This document shows, in pieces, positions 46,338 through 57,109 of a stretch of 64,000 bases of DNA (its first letter is position 1; every line of letters begins with the position of its first letter). The DNA comes from Gautieria morchelliformis (taxonomy: Eukaryota > Basidiomycota > Agaricomycetes > Gomphales > Gomphaceae), in NCBI GenBank assembly GCA_015179125.1, contig WHVA01000108.1, positions 186,001 to 250,000 on the forward strand, written 5' to 3'. The position numbers were made by a program, and so were the translations under genes. A model generated the notes under the pieces. The model did no database searches and was not told the DNA's origin. It saw only the letters and a list, made by a program, of their open reading frames with translations.

Positions 46338-46504
46338 GTCAATGGCCCCCGTCTCATCAATTGGCAATGTGCCAACCTCGGGTCGATCCTCGGCACAACC
46401 TCGCCCGAGGCTCCGTTCGCCGCAGACAGCAATGTCTGGTCGAACACGTTGTTTGTGCTGTCCTCGTCGACGGCTGAGTTGAAGAGGGCTTGAGGGCGCA
46501 CCAT

Positions 46505-46663
46505 ATTCGTTGGCAATGGGGTTCGCTGCCTCCTACCCACCCTTTTATCCAACCTCGGCTACGATTTAAGCTTCGCCTTTCCGGCTACTTAACATCGGAC
46601 CGAGATCTAGATTCAAGGATAGGCGAACCCTGTTCACATTACGGCCTCGAGGGTCTCGGCCAT
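46505..46663. other. Upstream region of the antisense gene
   Basis: Non-coding stretch between the antisense start and the polypurine tract; it or the 3' LTR would supply the antisense promoter. Plus-strand ccttttatcc (about 46547-46556) reads as ggataaaagg on the antisense strand, a weak TATA-like box some 45 nt before ATG 46504. Confidence 0.4.
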
Positions 46664-46673
46664 GAGGGGGGAA
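46664..46673 (+). promoter_or_regulatory. Polypurine tract of the Gypsy element
   Basis: GAGGGGGGAA lies 3 nt before the 3' LTR and is the expected plus-strand primer. Confidence 0.85.
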
Positions 46674-46676
46674 TAC

Positions 46677-47237
46677 TGTAAGGACCCGGCCTTTGGCCGG
46701 CTACTTACCGGTAGAACCTTCTTCCGAGCCCGAGCCTTGTGATATTCATGCCCGAGTACATATGATACTTATCCGTGCCCGAGCCCGATCCCGAGCTTGA
46801 ACTCATATCCGACCTTGATCCCATGCCCGTATCCCCTTAGTTACTGATTCCGCTCCATCACGCATCATTCGTATATTACCTCGCCCTGACCTCGGTCTCC
46901 TGACCCCGCCCTGACCTCCACTAATCTGTTCGCCCCTGACTTGCACCTCGTCCGTATATAACCCCCTTGTATGCATTCCTACTCCTTAGTCTGAAAATCA
47001 ACTATCGTGTCCCTTCGATCCCTAGCTAGTTTCTACGCCTCGCCTCTTAAGCTAGAACCTCGCCTCTTATTCGTTTACCTCTGAAGTTGGGACTCGTGCG
47101 TAGGGTCGGCGCAGCACATAAGCTGAAGCCAAGTCCCTCTCCGACCTCCCCATCCAAACCTCGCCCTGTAACCTCGGACCTTGACTCGGGTTTCGTCCCC
47201 GACCTCGGTCAACCTTACGACGGATCGTATCGTAACA
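46677..47237 (+). repeat. 3' LTR of the Gypsy element
   Basis: Same length as the 5' LTR (561 bp); I found no difference on reading the two side by side. Confidence 0.95.
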
Positions 47238-47242
47238 CCTGC

Positions 47243-48862
47243 GCATGCCGGCCACGTGTCCCGAGGATATGTTCAGCTTCAGGTTCCTGGCTACATCTTA
47301 TCTGTCTTCTTCCGGGCTCTTGGTAACTTGCCGCGACGGCGCTTCTGTCCCTGTCATGCTTCCGCTGTCAATCGGAATTTGGCGCTGGGGGCTTCCATTA
47401 CTTGCTTCTGCTGCTTCTGCCGTTTCTATGTGCCGGTGTACGTAGCTCCGGTTCTGACTTGCTCGTTTACGGCGCAAACCTTTCGTGTGCGCACTCCGTG
47501 GAGGAGTGTGGAGGCGTTTCTGTTCTAGATTGTTCTCGCCATCTTCCATCCTTTTTTATTGTCAGTTTTAATTCTTGCTCCTCTCCACGCACAAGCTGAT
47601 CCTTCTACGACAGGTACCACTCTTGTTTGTTCCTTCCTAAAAATGTTTTTATTTTGTGTACTGCTCCCGCCAATCACAGGTAGAATATAATACCTTCCAT
47701 CCACCAAATAACAATATTACTTACGGGGCGTATATGTTACAGGTATGGTGGTCCATCTGATCGGCAGGTCTCCTGTCGCTCGGGTGCACTTAACTCGGCT
47801 CAGGCAGAGGAGCAAATTGTGCCCCACCAGGGGACTATTTCAGATTTCTCACCACGCTTGTACCACGGCAGCTGCCATGGGGCTCTCCTGAATTTATCGG
47901 CATCTGATTCTTCACCCACAGTTCCCAGGGAGTTGTTTGGGTCTCCCTTCCTGAACAATATCAGTATTCTTGGCAGCTTGGATACCAGGTATATCGTTAC
48001 TGGCCACATTATGGCACCACCCGCGATTACCTTCCTTTCTTACGGCATGTCTAATTACTGTAAAGTCTGAATCTACAAAGCTACCCTACGAAAATGACAA
48101 GCGTCCACATAATAAAGATTGGAGTCTATCTCCCGCCATTCTCCAAAGCCAGTGGTACGCTCTTTTGTGCTGACATATTAATTACTCTCCAGTTTCTGCG
48201 AGACAGTGCTTGCTGTGTACTGTAAGTAAACTAGAAGCGTCCCCCGTGCATGTGCCCCACGCGCGTCCCGCCAGCGTGCACGGCGCCAGGTTTCCCCTCG
48301 CGGTCCCCCTGCTCGATGCAGGATGACATCCCCATGGCATGCGAGGCGAGGACGGTGAGCATTCCCTGTATGAGGATCCTTGCTTGCACTATGACGGCGT
48401 CGAAAGGTCCTTTTCCCCAAGAGTTGGACCGGAATGTGTCAGCTGAAGCGAGGGAGAAGGTGTCAAGTAGATGTAGGAGGTGTGGAGCATGTGCGGTGCC
48501 AGCGCGTTGTCATCTTCGACGAGTCATACAGAGTCGAACAATGATAACATGAACTTCCCGCACAAAATAAAACTTGCAGTGGGGGAGCATTGTCACAAGC
48601 ATACAAAAACGAGCCCCATGACTTTCGCCTGCTCTTAAGGATTGAAATGCGTAGAATAAATGGTTAATGATGAATTCGAGACAAGAACACGCGAAACACA
48701 TACATCAATGTGAAGCCTCAGAAGAAACGTTGCACTGACACTGTGCAGGGTATATTGGCCTCGGGAGTCTCAAAGGATAGGCGGCACACACAACTGGACG
48801 AAGCGTACAAAGGAAGGAGCGTGCTGGCATCAATGCATCGATATCGATTCCCACGCACATGT
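47243..48862 (+). repeat. 1.6-kb repeat copy 2, right fragment
   Basis: Continues the repeat of 23515-25046 immediately after the Gypsy target duplication (gcatgccggccacgtgtcccgagg). Relative to copy 1 it carries an extra stretch of roughly 100 bp at about 48690-48840, or copy 1 has lost it. The secretory-signal-like tract of copy 1 is present (LLLLPFLCAGVRSSG, about 47405-47447). Confidence 0.85.
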
Positions 48863-49369
48863 CTGACCTGTAGTGTTGCCGAGGTTCGGTTTTGGGTTCA
48901 AGCCGAGCCAAACCATTAATAAGCTGCACCGAGCTATATCCAAGTGAAGCCGAACCAATACTAATGGTCTGGTTCGGCTTCCAGCCGGCTTCGAACTGCC
49001 AGCCAGAGCCCGAGTCATGTGACTTCATCATGCAACCGGTATTGCTACAGACTTTGGCCCTCTCTTCTGTGACTTTCGCCTGGCGCGTCGAATGTGCTCC
49101 TGGAGATGGAGACATTGGTGTCGAAGTCCTTGCCGTCTCCATACGCTCTGGACTGCGCTGTTGTCCTTGCCTGGCACGTGGTAGCATGCCACTGGGACAG
49201 CGACTCGGAGAAGGCCTGCGTCAAGATCAGGACTGGACAAGCCTATCAAGGGATCCTAGTGGGTCGTCCTTTTCTCGACGACTTCACCTACAACCATCAT
49301 TAATGTGCTAAAGTGTCAGGAAATCCAGGAGATACCGACGTACTCCATTACCCTAGTGACGGTGACCCT
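48863..49369. other. Spacer with an unsupported exon-like frame
   Basis: Around 48890-49000 short inverted pieces of ggttcggctt recur. A plus-strand frame ending at 49303 (HWDSDSEKACVKIRTGQAYQ) looks protein-like and lies just before the next gene, so it could be its upstream exon or part of a neighbour; no splice link was proven. Confidence 0.35.
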
Positions 49370-49960
49370 ATGGACATTGACAATTTGATTTCAAATGATA
49401 GCGAAAGTCCACTGCCCACTGGTGGAGATAGACCGATTGACCATTGCCATGTCGAAAACAACGCAATGATCATTTCAGAGGATCGTCATAGCGACACCAC
49501 TGCGTTGCTGCCATCTCTGGACCTTGCTGACAGGATCAGAGGATATCGACTTCTTGAACGTAAGTCACCGGAGTCTACAACCATCAAATGGCAGAAAAAT
49601 ATAACAAGTTGCAGTCAACAAGGTAATCATCTCTCAAGAACCATTAAGTCGTTTCATCAGCTAGGTATCTCCTGGCGCATACGTGTCATTGACCCACGTC
49701 AGCTTTACCACATTGGATCAATTCCTCATCAAACCTATCGGTGTATATGGTAGCAAATCTGAGATTGTGCGCTTGCTCCTGGAAATCGAAGCCGTAGATG
49801 AAGACACGTACGTATTGATATACTGTTGGAATTTCCAAAATCGTGACTTGTGTGCTCTTCAGGGCTCTCTTCTCCTGAAGCCGCACACAGAGCACTCTAT
49901 TGAGGTTGCGGATCCCACCTGGACAGGAGCAAGGGTTCGGAATAGACATCAACAGCATTA
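49370..49960 (+). pseudogene. Unknown Agaricomycete-family gene with an in-frame stop
   Basis: Exon 1 opens at ATG 49370 (MDIDNLISNDSESPLP) and ends at a GTAAGT donor (49560). The second exon follows a GCAG acceptor near 49616 and reads NKVIISQEPLSRFIS, then a TAG at 49662-49664, then VSPGAYVSLTHVSF, IKPIGVYGSKSEIVRLLLEI and a GTACGT donor. A short third piece starts near 49862. The blocks VIISQ...F, PGAY(A/V)SLT and KPIGVYGSK belong to an uncharacterised family I associate with Agaricomycetes. The internal TAG and the loss of similarity after about 49900 mark a pseudogene, perhaps cut by the hAT element. Confidence 0.6.
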
Positions 49961-50394
49961 ATAGGGTTGAGCGGAATCAGGTTTCGAAGCAGCGAAGGCT
50001 CAGAGTGCTCTCGACTGAAGTCCCATGGTACTCCATCACAGGCAGGCTCGCTGCAGAGGTGTGGCAGCATCTCGCGAAAAGGACAGCCCCTGCACTATGA
50101 CGCTGCCATGCTGTATGTGCTCATCTATCCCGCTGGTCTCTCAATTCGATGCTCCGCTCTAGATTCCACAGCCCTACGGAGTCTGGGTGGACTGGGACTA
50201 TCGCTCCGCATCAGCTCTGCCTTCAGAGGCATGCGGCCACGCCTGAGTGTGGTGTGCTCTGCACTGCTCAGCCTCCCATCTCTGTTTTCAGATCTCAAGG
50301 TGGAGATGAGAGGAAAGCAACGCGGGCTGTTTTTATTTCGCACATTATGTTATTAATACCCCACAAAATTAAATATTTTGCGTTGTTTTCTACC
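49961..50394. other. 3' flank of the hAT gene
   Basis: Non-coding sequence that probably includes the 3' untranslated region and left terminus of the hAT element. No hAT-type terminal repeat or 8-bp duplication could be fixed. Confidence 0.4.
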
Positions 50395-53300
50395 CTACAC
50401 ATCAAATCCAGATGACAAGCTATCATCGCTGTCCTGTTCGCTACTAGTTTCCACCACTGGGTTCTGAAGCCTCTGATTTTTCACGCGGCTGCTGAGTGTC
50501 TGCGCCCTTCCGTCCTCGCAGTTATTTTCTAACTCTAGATCCTTTTCATCACACTTCCAGCCAGCGGTGAAGTCCAGTCGTGCTTTCCTAAGCAGGAATT
50601 TCAGCATCTGAAGCTTTTCCATAAGGTCTGGGCTGATTCGGTTTCTGCGACGTGTATCTGTCTCAGCACTGGAGGAGAAGGCTCTCTCCGATGGCACAGA
50701 GGATGCCTGCGCTGGGAGGTAATCGAGTGACAGGAGAAAGAGGGTGGGGTAGTGGTCTTCGTGATGCTGATAATAGTGTTAGTTTGCTTGTAGCACACAA
50801 TACTAAGTGCTTACATCCCACCAACTGACAAGGTCAAGGGAATAGATATCAGGCCAGTTTGGTGCGTGGCAATATGAGTTGAACTCCTCATTGACCGAGG
50901 GTGTGTGCTGGGGCCGACCAGTGGTATGATGCGGAGCGCCTTTGCCAAACAAAATATTAAATTCATTCTTGGATGGTGAATGGTGCTTCGGTGCACTATG
51001 CGACGGTTGGGCATCAAGGTGATTCTCACGATACTGTCTAAGCTAATAATATAGTGCAGTTAATGAGTAGTTCGTGATTCCAAATAGTCAATTTTCTTAC
51101 CTCTTCCTTTATCATGCGTTTGGCATATACTACATGGTGTTCTGGCCAATTTTCTTCAAGCCATCGGAAACGAAGGGCTGGATGAAGAACTGAGGCAGGT
51201 TAGCCGAACAACATTACACAAAAACAAGAACGAGAGATTACCTATGCAAATGATCGAAGACTTTGAAAAGCGAGTGTCGTTGTACTGACTGCATAGCTTG
51301 TCAATGCCGGCTTGAAGCATTGGTCTCAGATGTGATTTTGCAGGTTGCTCACACATACGTGACCAAGCACTCAGAAGGGAATCGAATGCTGGGACAACGC
51401 AGGCAAGCACAGGGGTCGACTCTGAGCACATTACAGACTGTAGCGCATGTGCAGGCTGATATCATGAAATCATTGAATACTGTTATTTCAACAGAGAATA
51501 GTGTACATACCTCCAGTATCTCCTTGATGCTTTCCAGTAATTTCCACTCACGTGGCGTAAGTCTACTCTTGAAAAGCTTGTTGATGATGCCAGGGTTAAG
51601 ATATACTCGGATCGGCTTGAGAGTGTACATGAGTATTTGCTAGTAAATTAATTAGTCACTTACGGCTTGAAGGAATAAAAACCGTTCCAACATAATGTAC
51701 GTTGAACCCCAACGAAGTGGACTGTCACGGAGTAGAGCTAAGACTGGAAGACTATACTTACACCCATCTTTGTCCTCCCACTGAGACCGTCGATTACCAT
51801 ATTCAATGACCTCTTTAAATTCTTCACGACGTAACTGCGATGCCCTCACATTGTTGATAATATTGCGCGCAATTGCCACGGGGTCTTGCTGAAGTGCATC
51901 CACCATGGTTTGTGTATCGGGATTCTCAGGTTCCCTCTCAAGGGACTCAAACTCGTTAGTAGTGTTCTGTAGCGCAACTTCATTAGTACACCCATGAAGC
52001 ATCGCTGTAACTGAAGTATGAAGTCGGTGGGGGAAACACCTAAGCCGGCAATCAGGATGTAAGTAAAATAACTAGATAAAATTACATACACAATGTGCCG
52101 CTCTTCGCTCTCAAAGTCAATAAATCGGTTCCTCAGGATAACCTCGAAGTCTTGTACCATCGCTGCCATATTTGAGGCACCATCCGTTGTAATAAACCCA
52201 ATCTAGTGTGATAATAGATGGTCACTGGATTTAGCCATCTCCATCAAAACATACCTTGTCAGTGATTCCTGCACGATCAGTAACAAAAACGAGCCCCTTC
52301 GCAAGATCCTGACCGAAGTGGCGGCCTGGCATTGGTAAAAATCCTACGAGTGCTGTATACATCTCCAGCGGTCCTTGTATAGTTTTTGAAGTAGGACATA
52401 TCGACCGTCGTAGGTAATGAGCGGTTACTGCAATATACGCACGCATAGACTTATCGTCCCACCCATCCGTTGTAAGTGAAATTTTCCCAGCCGCATACTA
52501 AGCCCATATGAGAATATGGATATCAGTCATATGTGGGGGCACACCTGTAATTCTTCCTTGAGTTCTTCAAATTGAGTCTCCCATGCCCGCACTATTAACG
52601 ACCGGATCGTTGTACTATGTGGGATATCTTTGTCAGAAAGGGTTTCCCGAAGCAGAAGCAACATATGTCGAAATTCGGGGCATTCGACGACATAAATGGC
52701 CTTATATGACAATTAAGACATAACCATTTTGTTTGAATGATTCTTACCTGATCATCAGCAACAATCCAATTTACAAGGGCAGTTTTGAACCGAGCCATAG
52801 TAAAGAGTGGACGTGGTGTAGTTACGGGTTCCGATTCATGGTAGTTACTCGTCAGAGATTTGATCTTGATTGCCCATCCGTTTTGCTTACATACTTCGAC
52901 GTACTCGTGTATATGGTATTCTTCGATGTCGTCCCGAAGAACACCTGTTGTTGTCTTTCAGAATATTCAAATGGGTTTCTGATAATGAAATATATCATCA
53001 GTCTCATGCCAACTACATTATGCATTCACATACTTGCAATAAGCACAAGTAGTTCCGGTTGCACCCCTCTTGAAGAAGTGCCACACATCGTTGGCTGTTC
53101 GGGAACGTGGTGGTCGGAGACATGCGCAAGGACGTCCGAATGGAGATTGTGAAATAGCAGCTGTATGTGGACGTTGGGGTGTTGCGGCCGGTTGTGGTGT
53201 TGCAGGATCATAGATCGATGCCAGGTCTTCCCTAGGAGAAGGTGGCTGATTTTCCAGCAATGCTGTTAGATCATGTGATACTATTAAACACATGTTACTA

Positions 53301-53902
53301 TTACTGTAGCCAGAGAGACAGAAGAAACGCACCTTCAGCGATATGACCAGGCTCATCTTCGAAAAAAGCCCCAATATCATGAGCCTCTCGCTCGTCTTCG
53401 TTGCGGGCCAAACGATCTTGACGTCGTTTCTCACGAGCCTTCTTAGCACGTGCCTTCGAGGCTGCCGTTGGTGGGCCTGGTTCCATATTTCCAACATCTG
53501 CGGCAGGAGCGGCCAGAATTTTCTTTGCTCTGGAGAGACGAACCCTAGTACCCTGCCTAGTTCGGGGTTGATGCATCTCACCATCTTCGTCCTCTTCAAC
53601 AATACGTTGAATAGCATCTTGATATGCTGTATTTTTACGGACACGGGGCCCCATGGCTGGAGGTTGGGGTTCCTCAGGCTTCGGTGACTGATCAGCAGCC
53701 TTCTTGTGTGGCATTGGAGGGAAATCTTTTTAGACTATTAGACTTACAAGTCTTGTAGTAGTTATACCACGGTGTACTTGGAGGGATTGTCGCCAGAATC
53801 TATGGAACCCCATAGAAGCGGATCGTAAAAGCCTGCATGAGATAGCCTTAGTACAAATCTACACTTAGCGCTAATAGACTCACCGAAGCCGTCGGACTCC
53901 AT
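50395..53902 (-). CDS. hAT-superfamily transposase, multi-exon
   Basis: Start chosen at ATG 53902 (MESDGFG), which splices to FYDPLLWGSIDSGDNPSKY and then to the basic region MPHKKAADQSPKPEEPQP (from 53714). A BED-type zinc finger follows (TANDVWHFFKRG, TTCAYCK, about 53100-53040). Transposase core: SLTTDGWDDKSMRAYIAVTA (about 52470), LVFVTDRAGITDK (about 52290) and FITTDGASNMAAMVQD (about 52170), which hold core Asp residues, then RRSQWEDKDG (about 51790) and a helical insertion. The C-terminal dimerisation domain is clear: SERAFSSSAETDTRRRN (about 50690-50640). It ends in TAG at 50395. Introns are about 50-60 nt. I saw no stop in the exons I joined, but I did not verify each junction; activity is possible. 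Confidence 0.8.
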
Positions 53903-54165
53903 GGTATACCGCTGCTGCTGAATGCGTCTAAGTGGTCAGCGGCCCATGAGGTGCGCAAAGAAACACGAAACAACCTTACATAATCATCCCTATTTAGGCT
54001 GTTCCTCGGCGCCCGTAAATCCTGACTTGCATACGCTTTACTAGCCAATCTAAAGGACGAGAAATTAGATAACACTGATTGAGATACCAGAGTTATGGGG
54101 GACAGATGATCACAAGAATTTCTGGCTACGTAGCACACATTAACTGTTTCGAGATGAGGAAATAT
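53903..54165. other. 5' flank of the hAT gene
   Basis: A minus-strand exon-like piece (LASKAYASQDLRAPRNSLNR, about 54055-53980) with an acceptor before it and a GTAAGG donor after it lies here. It may be a 5' exon of the hAT gene or belong to the reading frame at 54166-54567. Confidence 0.35.
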
Positions 54166-54567
54166 TTACGCAGCTGCAAAACAACTGAGGAGAATTAGAT
54201 CTACCTCACGCTCTTGTCCTTTGTGACGCTTGACCCATTCGGTTACCTAACCCTTGAGCAAATCTTGCACCTCGACCTCCTCGAGTGCCTCCTGGATTAA
54301 ATATGCGTAAGCGAACTGCAGACATACGAAGGGACAATGGCAGACACGTACCTCTTGAAGCTGTCCCACCCCGTCGTTCCCCAGTCCGTCGCCTCTCTCC
54401 AGCCTGGTCGCCGGTTCTCTTCTCTTGTTTGGTGCCGCCCATGCGGTCTGCCCACGCGCTCCCACCACCCAATTTGAGATACAGTCCCTTCTCATTCTGC
54501 GCGATCATCGTACCAAGCTTGTCTGCCAATGATTGGGCAAGCTGCTGCGCACACGTGACTTCAACAC
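54166..54567 (-). pseudogene. Unknown minus-strand gene cut by the Copia LTR
   Basis: From the LTR border the frame reads VEVTCAQQLAQSLADKLGTM and on through KGLYLKLGGGSAWADRMGG. After an intron (GTACGT...GCAG, about 54349-54314) it continues FAYAYLIQEALEEVEVQDLL, then a TAG (about 54249), then VTEWVKRHKGQEREVDLILL to a TAA at 54166-54168. The coding sequence is truncated at its 5' side exactly at the Copia LTR, and nothing like its missing part lies on the far side of that element. No domain recognised. Confidence 0.5.
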
Positions 54568-55065
54568 TGTAGAGGACAGGAATTATAGGCAGTAGGTATG
54601 GACTTGTTATTCAAAAGAATAGACTAGAAATCAATTCACTCTCTTAGTGAATTTAGTGGTCACTGTAAATATATTATACACTACCTAGAAATCAATTCAC
54701 TACAGAACATTTCTAGGTTAATAAATGCAAAGACTACTAGACTAATTTACTTGCCTCTCTCAGTGAATTTAGTGGTCACTGAGAGAGGGGGAAATGTGTT
54801 CCACTGCGCATGTACTACTACCCGGCCCTTTAGCGCCCAAGGGCTCGCGCGTCGAAGTCATTTCAGACTCCGCTGGGTGCAGCCGCTTGTGAAAGTAGGA
54901 ATAACAAGATGAAATAGAGAGATAAGAAATGAGTGGAAAATTTCGAAAATAACCAGAGAAATGGATGCATAATACAAGAGCAATGTGAGAAGAAATTGGA
55001 AGGCCACACAACAAATTGGATATATTATGCTTGATTTTGGTGCAGGAGCATAAATGCACCCAACA
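54568..55065 (-). repeat. Copia 3' LTR (element orientation)
   Basis: Plus-strand reading begins TGTAGAGGACA and ends GCACCCAACA. It contains nested short repeats of gaatttagtggtcact and gaaatcaattcact. Confidence 0.95.
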
Positions 55066-55075
55066 CGCCCCCTCA
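55066..55075 (-). promoter_or_regulatory. Copia polypurine tract
   Basis: On the minus strand TGAGGGGGCG stands immediately before the 3' LTR, where the plus-strand primer is expected. Confidence 0.75.
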
Positions 55076-55078
55076 AGC

Positions 55079-57109
55079 TTAATATATTCCGATTTGCTCG
55101 TTGAGAATCTTCACTCTAGGACTAGGAAGTCCTTTAGTGAGGATATCTGCCAACATTTGTTCGGTTGGCAAATAAACGAGCTTGGCTTGTTGATTTTTGA
55201 TTATATCTCGAAGGAAATATAATCGGATGTCGAAGTGCTTGGTTCTCGTGTGTTGTTGGGTGCCATACGTGATGGCAATGGCTGATTGATTGTCTGAATA
55301 AACTTGGATGGGTCTGTTCAGTGGTTGGAATATTTCAGAAATAAAATGGCGCATCCAAAGAGCCTCTTTGCCCGCATGGGTCAGGGCGACGAATTCGGCT
55401 TCAGTTGATGAGAGGGCTACTATCGACTGTTTCTGGCAACTCCATGAAACAGTGCCTCCATCAATCTGAAATAAGTATGCCGAATACGAACGCCTATGAC
55501 TCTGTGAACCCCAATCCGCATCTGAATACCCCATCAAGCCGTCTTGATTTCTTCCAAGTGTGAGCTTGTAATGCTTCGTGCCTTTCAAATATTTGAAGAC
55601 ACGTTTGACTGCATTCCAGTGTGTGCCACCTGGATTTTCAAGGAATTGCGAGAGTAATGACACCGCAAATGCAATGTCAGGTCGAGTGGCTACAGCCGCC
55701 CACATCAGTGATCCTATAGCTTGCCTGTATGGAAACTTCGACATGGCTTTCTTGCCTCTCTCTGTAGAAGGACATTGGTCTTTAGATAATTTTACGGCTG
55801 GATCAAGAGGCGTAGCATAAGTCTTTGCATCTTCGAGATTAAATTTTTTGATGATCTTCTCGATGTATGCAGGTTGTGAAATTGCAATAGTTTTCTTCTG
55901 CCAGTCTCTTTCGATTTTGAGATTCAATAGCCAATGAATCTCGCCTAGATCTTTCATACTGAAGACCTGAGCAAGATCTCGTTTGACTTCGTCCAGGACT
56001 GATTGATTCTCAGCTGTGATGGTAAGGTCGTCCACAGCTGTTGCAATGATCACATGCCCCTTTCCGCCACGTCTATAAAATACAGCCCCATCTGTGGCTG
56101 ACGTAGTGAATCCTAACTTGTGGAATTCACCACTTAGACGTTTATACCATTCTCTTCCAGATTGCTTGAGGCCGTAGAGTGCTTTCTTCAAAAGTAGCAC
56201 TTCGCCTTTGTCTCCAGACTCATATCCATACGGCTGCTTCATGTAAATAGGTTCGGGCAACGTAGCATTGAGGTATGCATAGTCTACGTCCATTTGATGG
56301 ATAGGCCAGTCATTCCTAGCAGCGATGGCGCATATGATCCGTAGGGAGGATAACCGAGCAACAGGTGAGTATGTCTCATCATAGTCGACTCCAAACTTCT
56401 GTGTGAAGCCTTGGGCGACCATTCTCGATTTAGGTACTATTGGTTTCCCTTCTGGATTACGCTTCCAAAGGTAGACCCATTTATTACCGACAATATTGGC
56501 TCCAGGAGGTGGTTTGGCTCGTTCCCACACTCCCTTGTCGATTAGGGCCTCATACTCTTTGTCCATTGATTTCTTCCATATAGGATTATTCAGAGCTTCG
56601 TCTGCATTGCTAGGTTCAATTTGACTCAAATCCGGCGCCTTGTTATTGTTTTGACCGTCGGTTAGAAACGCACTGATGGCACACTCATAGCTACTGATGC
56701 CATCAATCTCGGAGGATAATTCTTGGTCGAATAAAACTTCTTTATGGTCCTCAACGTCCTCGTAAGCTAGCGTAGTCATATGTGCGCCAGCTTGTCTCTG
56801 GGTTTGAGATCTTGTTACGGGACCTGATGGGGCCGGCTGCACTTGTTGTTGACGGATCCTTTCGCTTCTCCTTATCGGTTCAGCTTCTCTAGGTCTGTCA
56901 TCAACTCCCTGAATAGGTTGCAGCTTTTCAAGATATTCCTCTGGTGCACTTTCATCAATTTCTTCGATCTTTGCCTCTTCGCTGACTAAGCGACCGGGCA
57001 CAGGCACTGATGCCGGAATGGCCTTCTTCTCTTCTTTAGACGTAGGTAGCTTGGATTCCTCAATAGAAATGATTGGGACCTTTCCCTTCTTCATCTCTGA
57101 ATCAAACAC
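55079..57109 (-). CDS. pol: Copia Pol, C-terminal block: reverse transcriptase and RNase H
   Basis: RT (RVT_2 type) starts with ALIDKGVWERAKPPPGANIV and KWVYLWKRNPEGK; motif A is QMDVDYAYLNATLPEPIY and the catalytic box is AVDDLTI, a variant of YVDD. RNase H follows with GYSDADWGSQ, SSTEAEFVAL, YSDNQSAI and HFDIRLYFLRD, and the protein ends LADILTKGLPSP... close to the LTR. The frame is open for 676 codons. It should be fused to the gag-integrase block; the first in-frame ATG (57109) lies inside that block's end, so without a frameshift it would not be translated normally. Confidence 0.92.
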   Translation of the reverse strand: MFDSEMKKGKVPIISIEESKLPTSKEEKKAIPASVPVPGRLVSEEAKIEEIDESAPEEYLEKLQPIQGVDDRPREAEPIRRSERIRQQQVQPAPSGPVTRSQTQRQAGAHMTTLAYEDVEDHKEVLFDQELSSEIDGISSYECAISAFLTDGQNNNKAPDLSQIEPSNADEALNNPIWKKSMDKEYEALIDKGVWERAKPPPGANIVGNKWVYLWKRNPEGKPIVPKSRMVAQGFTQKFGVDYDETYSPVARLSSLRIICAIAARNDWPIHQMDVDYAYLNATLPEPIYMKQPYGYESGDKGEVLLLKKALYGLKQSGREWYKRLSGEFHKLGFTTSATDGAVFYRRGGKGHVIIATAVDDLTITAENQSVLDEVKRDLAQVFSMKDLGEIHWLLNLKIERDWQKKTIAISQPAYIEKIIKKFNLEDAKTYATPLDPAVKLSKDQCPSTERGKKAMSKFPYRQAIGSLMWAAVATRPDIAFAVSLLSQFLENPGGTHWNAVKRVFKYLKGTKHYKLTLGRNQDGLMGYSDADWGSQSHRRSYSAYLFQIDGGTVSWSCQKQSIVALSSTEAEFVALTHAGKEALWMRHFISEIFQPLNRPIQVYSDNQSAIAITYGTQQHTRTKHFDIRLYFLRDIIKNQQAKLVYLPTEQMLADILTKGLPSPRVKILNEQIGIY

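Larger units (their letters stand above)
39730..47237 (+). mobile_element. Full-length Gypsy chromovirus, 7508 bp
   Basis: Two 561-bp LTRs (39730-40290 and 46677-47237) that look identical by eye enclose gag, protease, RT, RNase H, integrase and a chromodomain. The element is flanked by a perfect 5-bp duplication, cctgc (39725-39729 and 47238-47242). Identical LTRs indicate a recent insertion. Pol carries one frame-breaking deletion. Self-priming signals, a candidate frameshift signal, an antisense gene and a polypurine tract are listed separately. A truncated second copy of the same family is at 59826-64000 on the minus strand. Confidence 0.95.
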
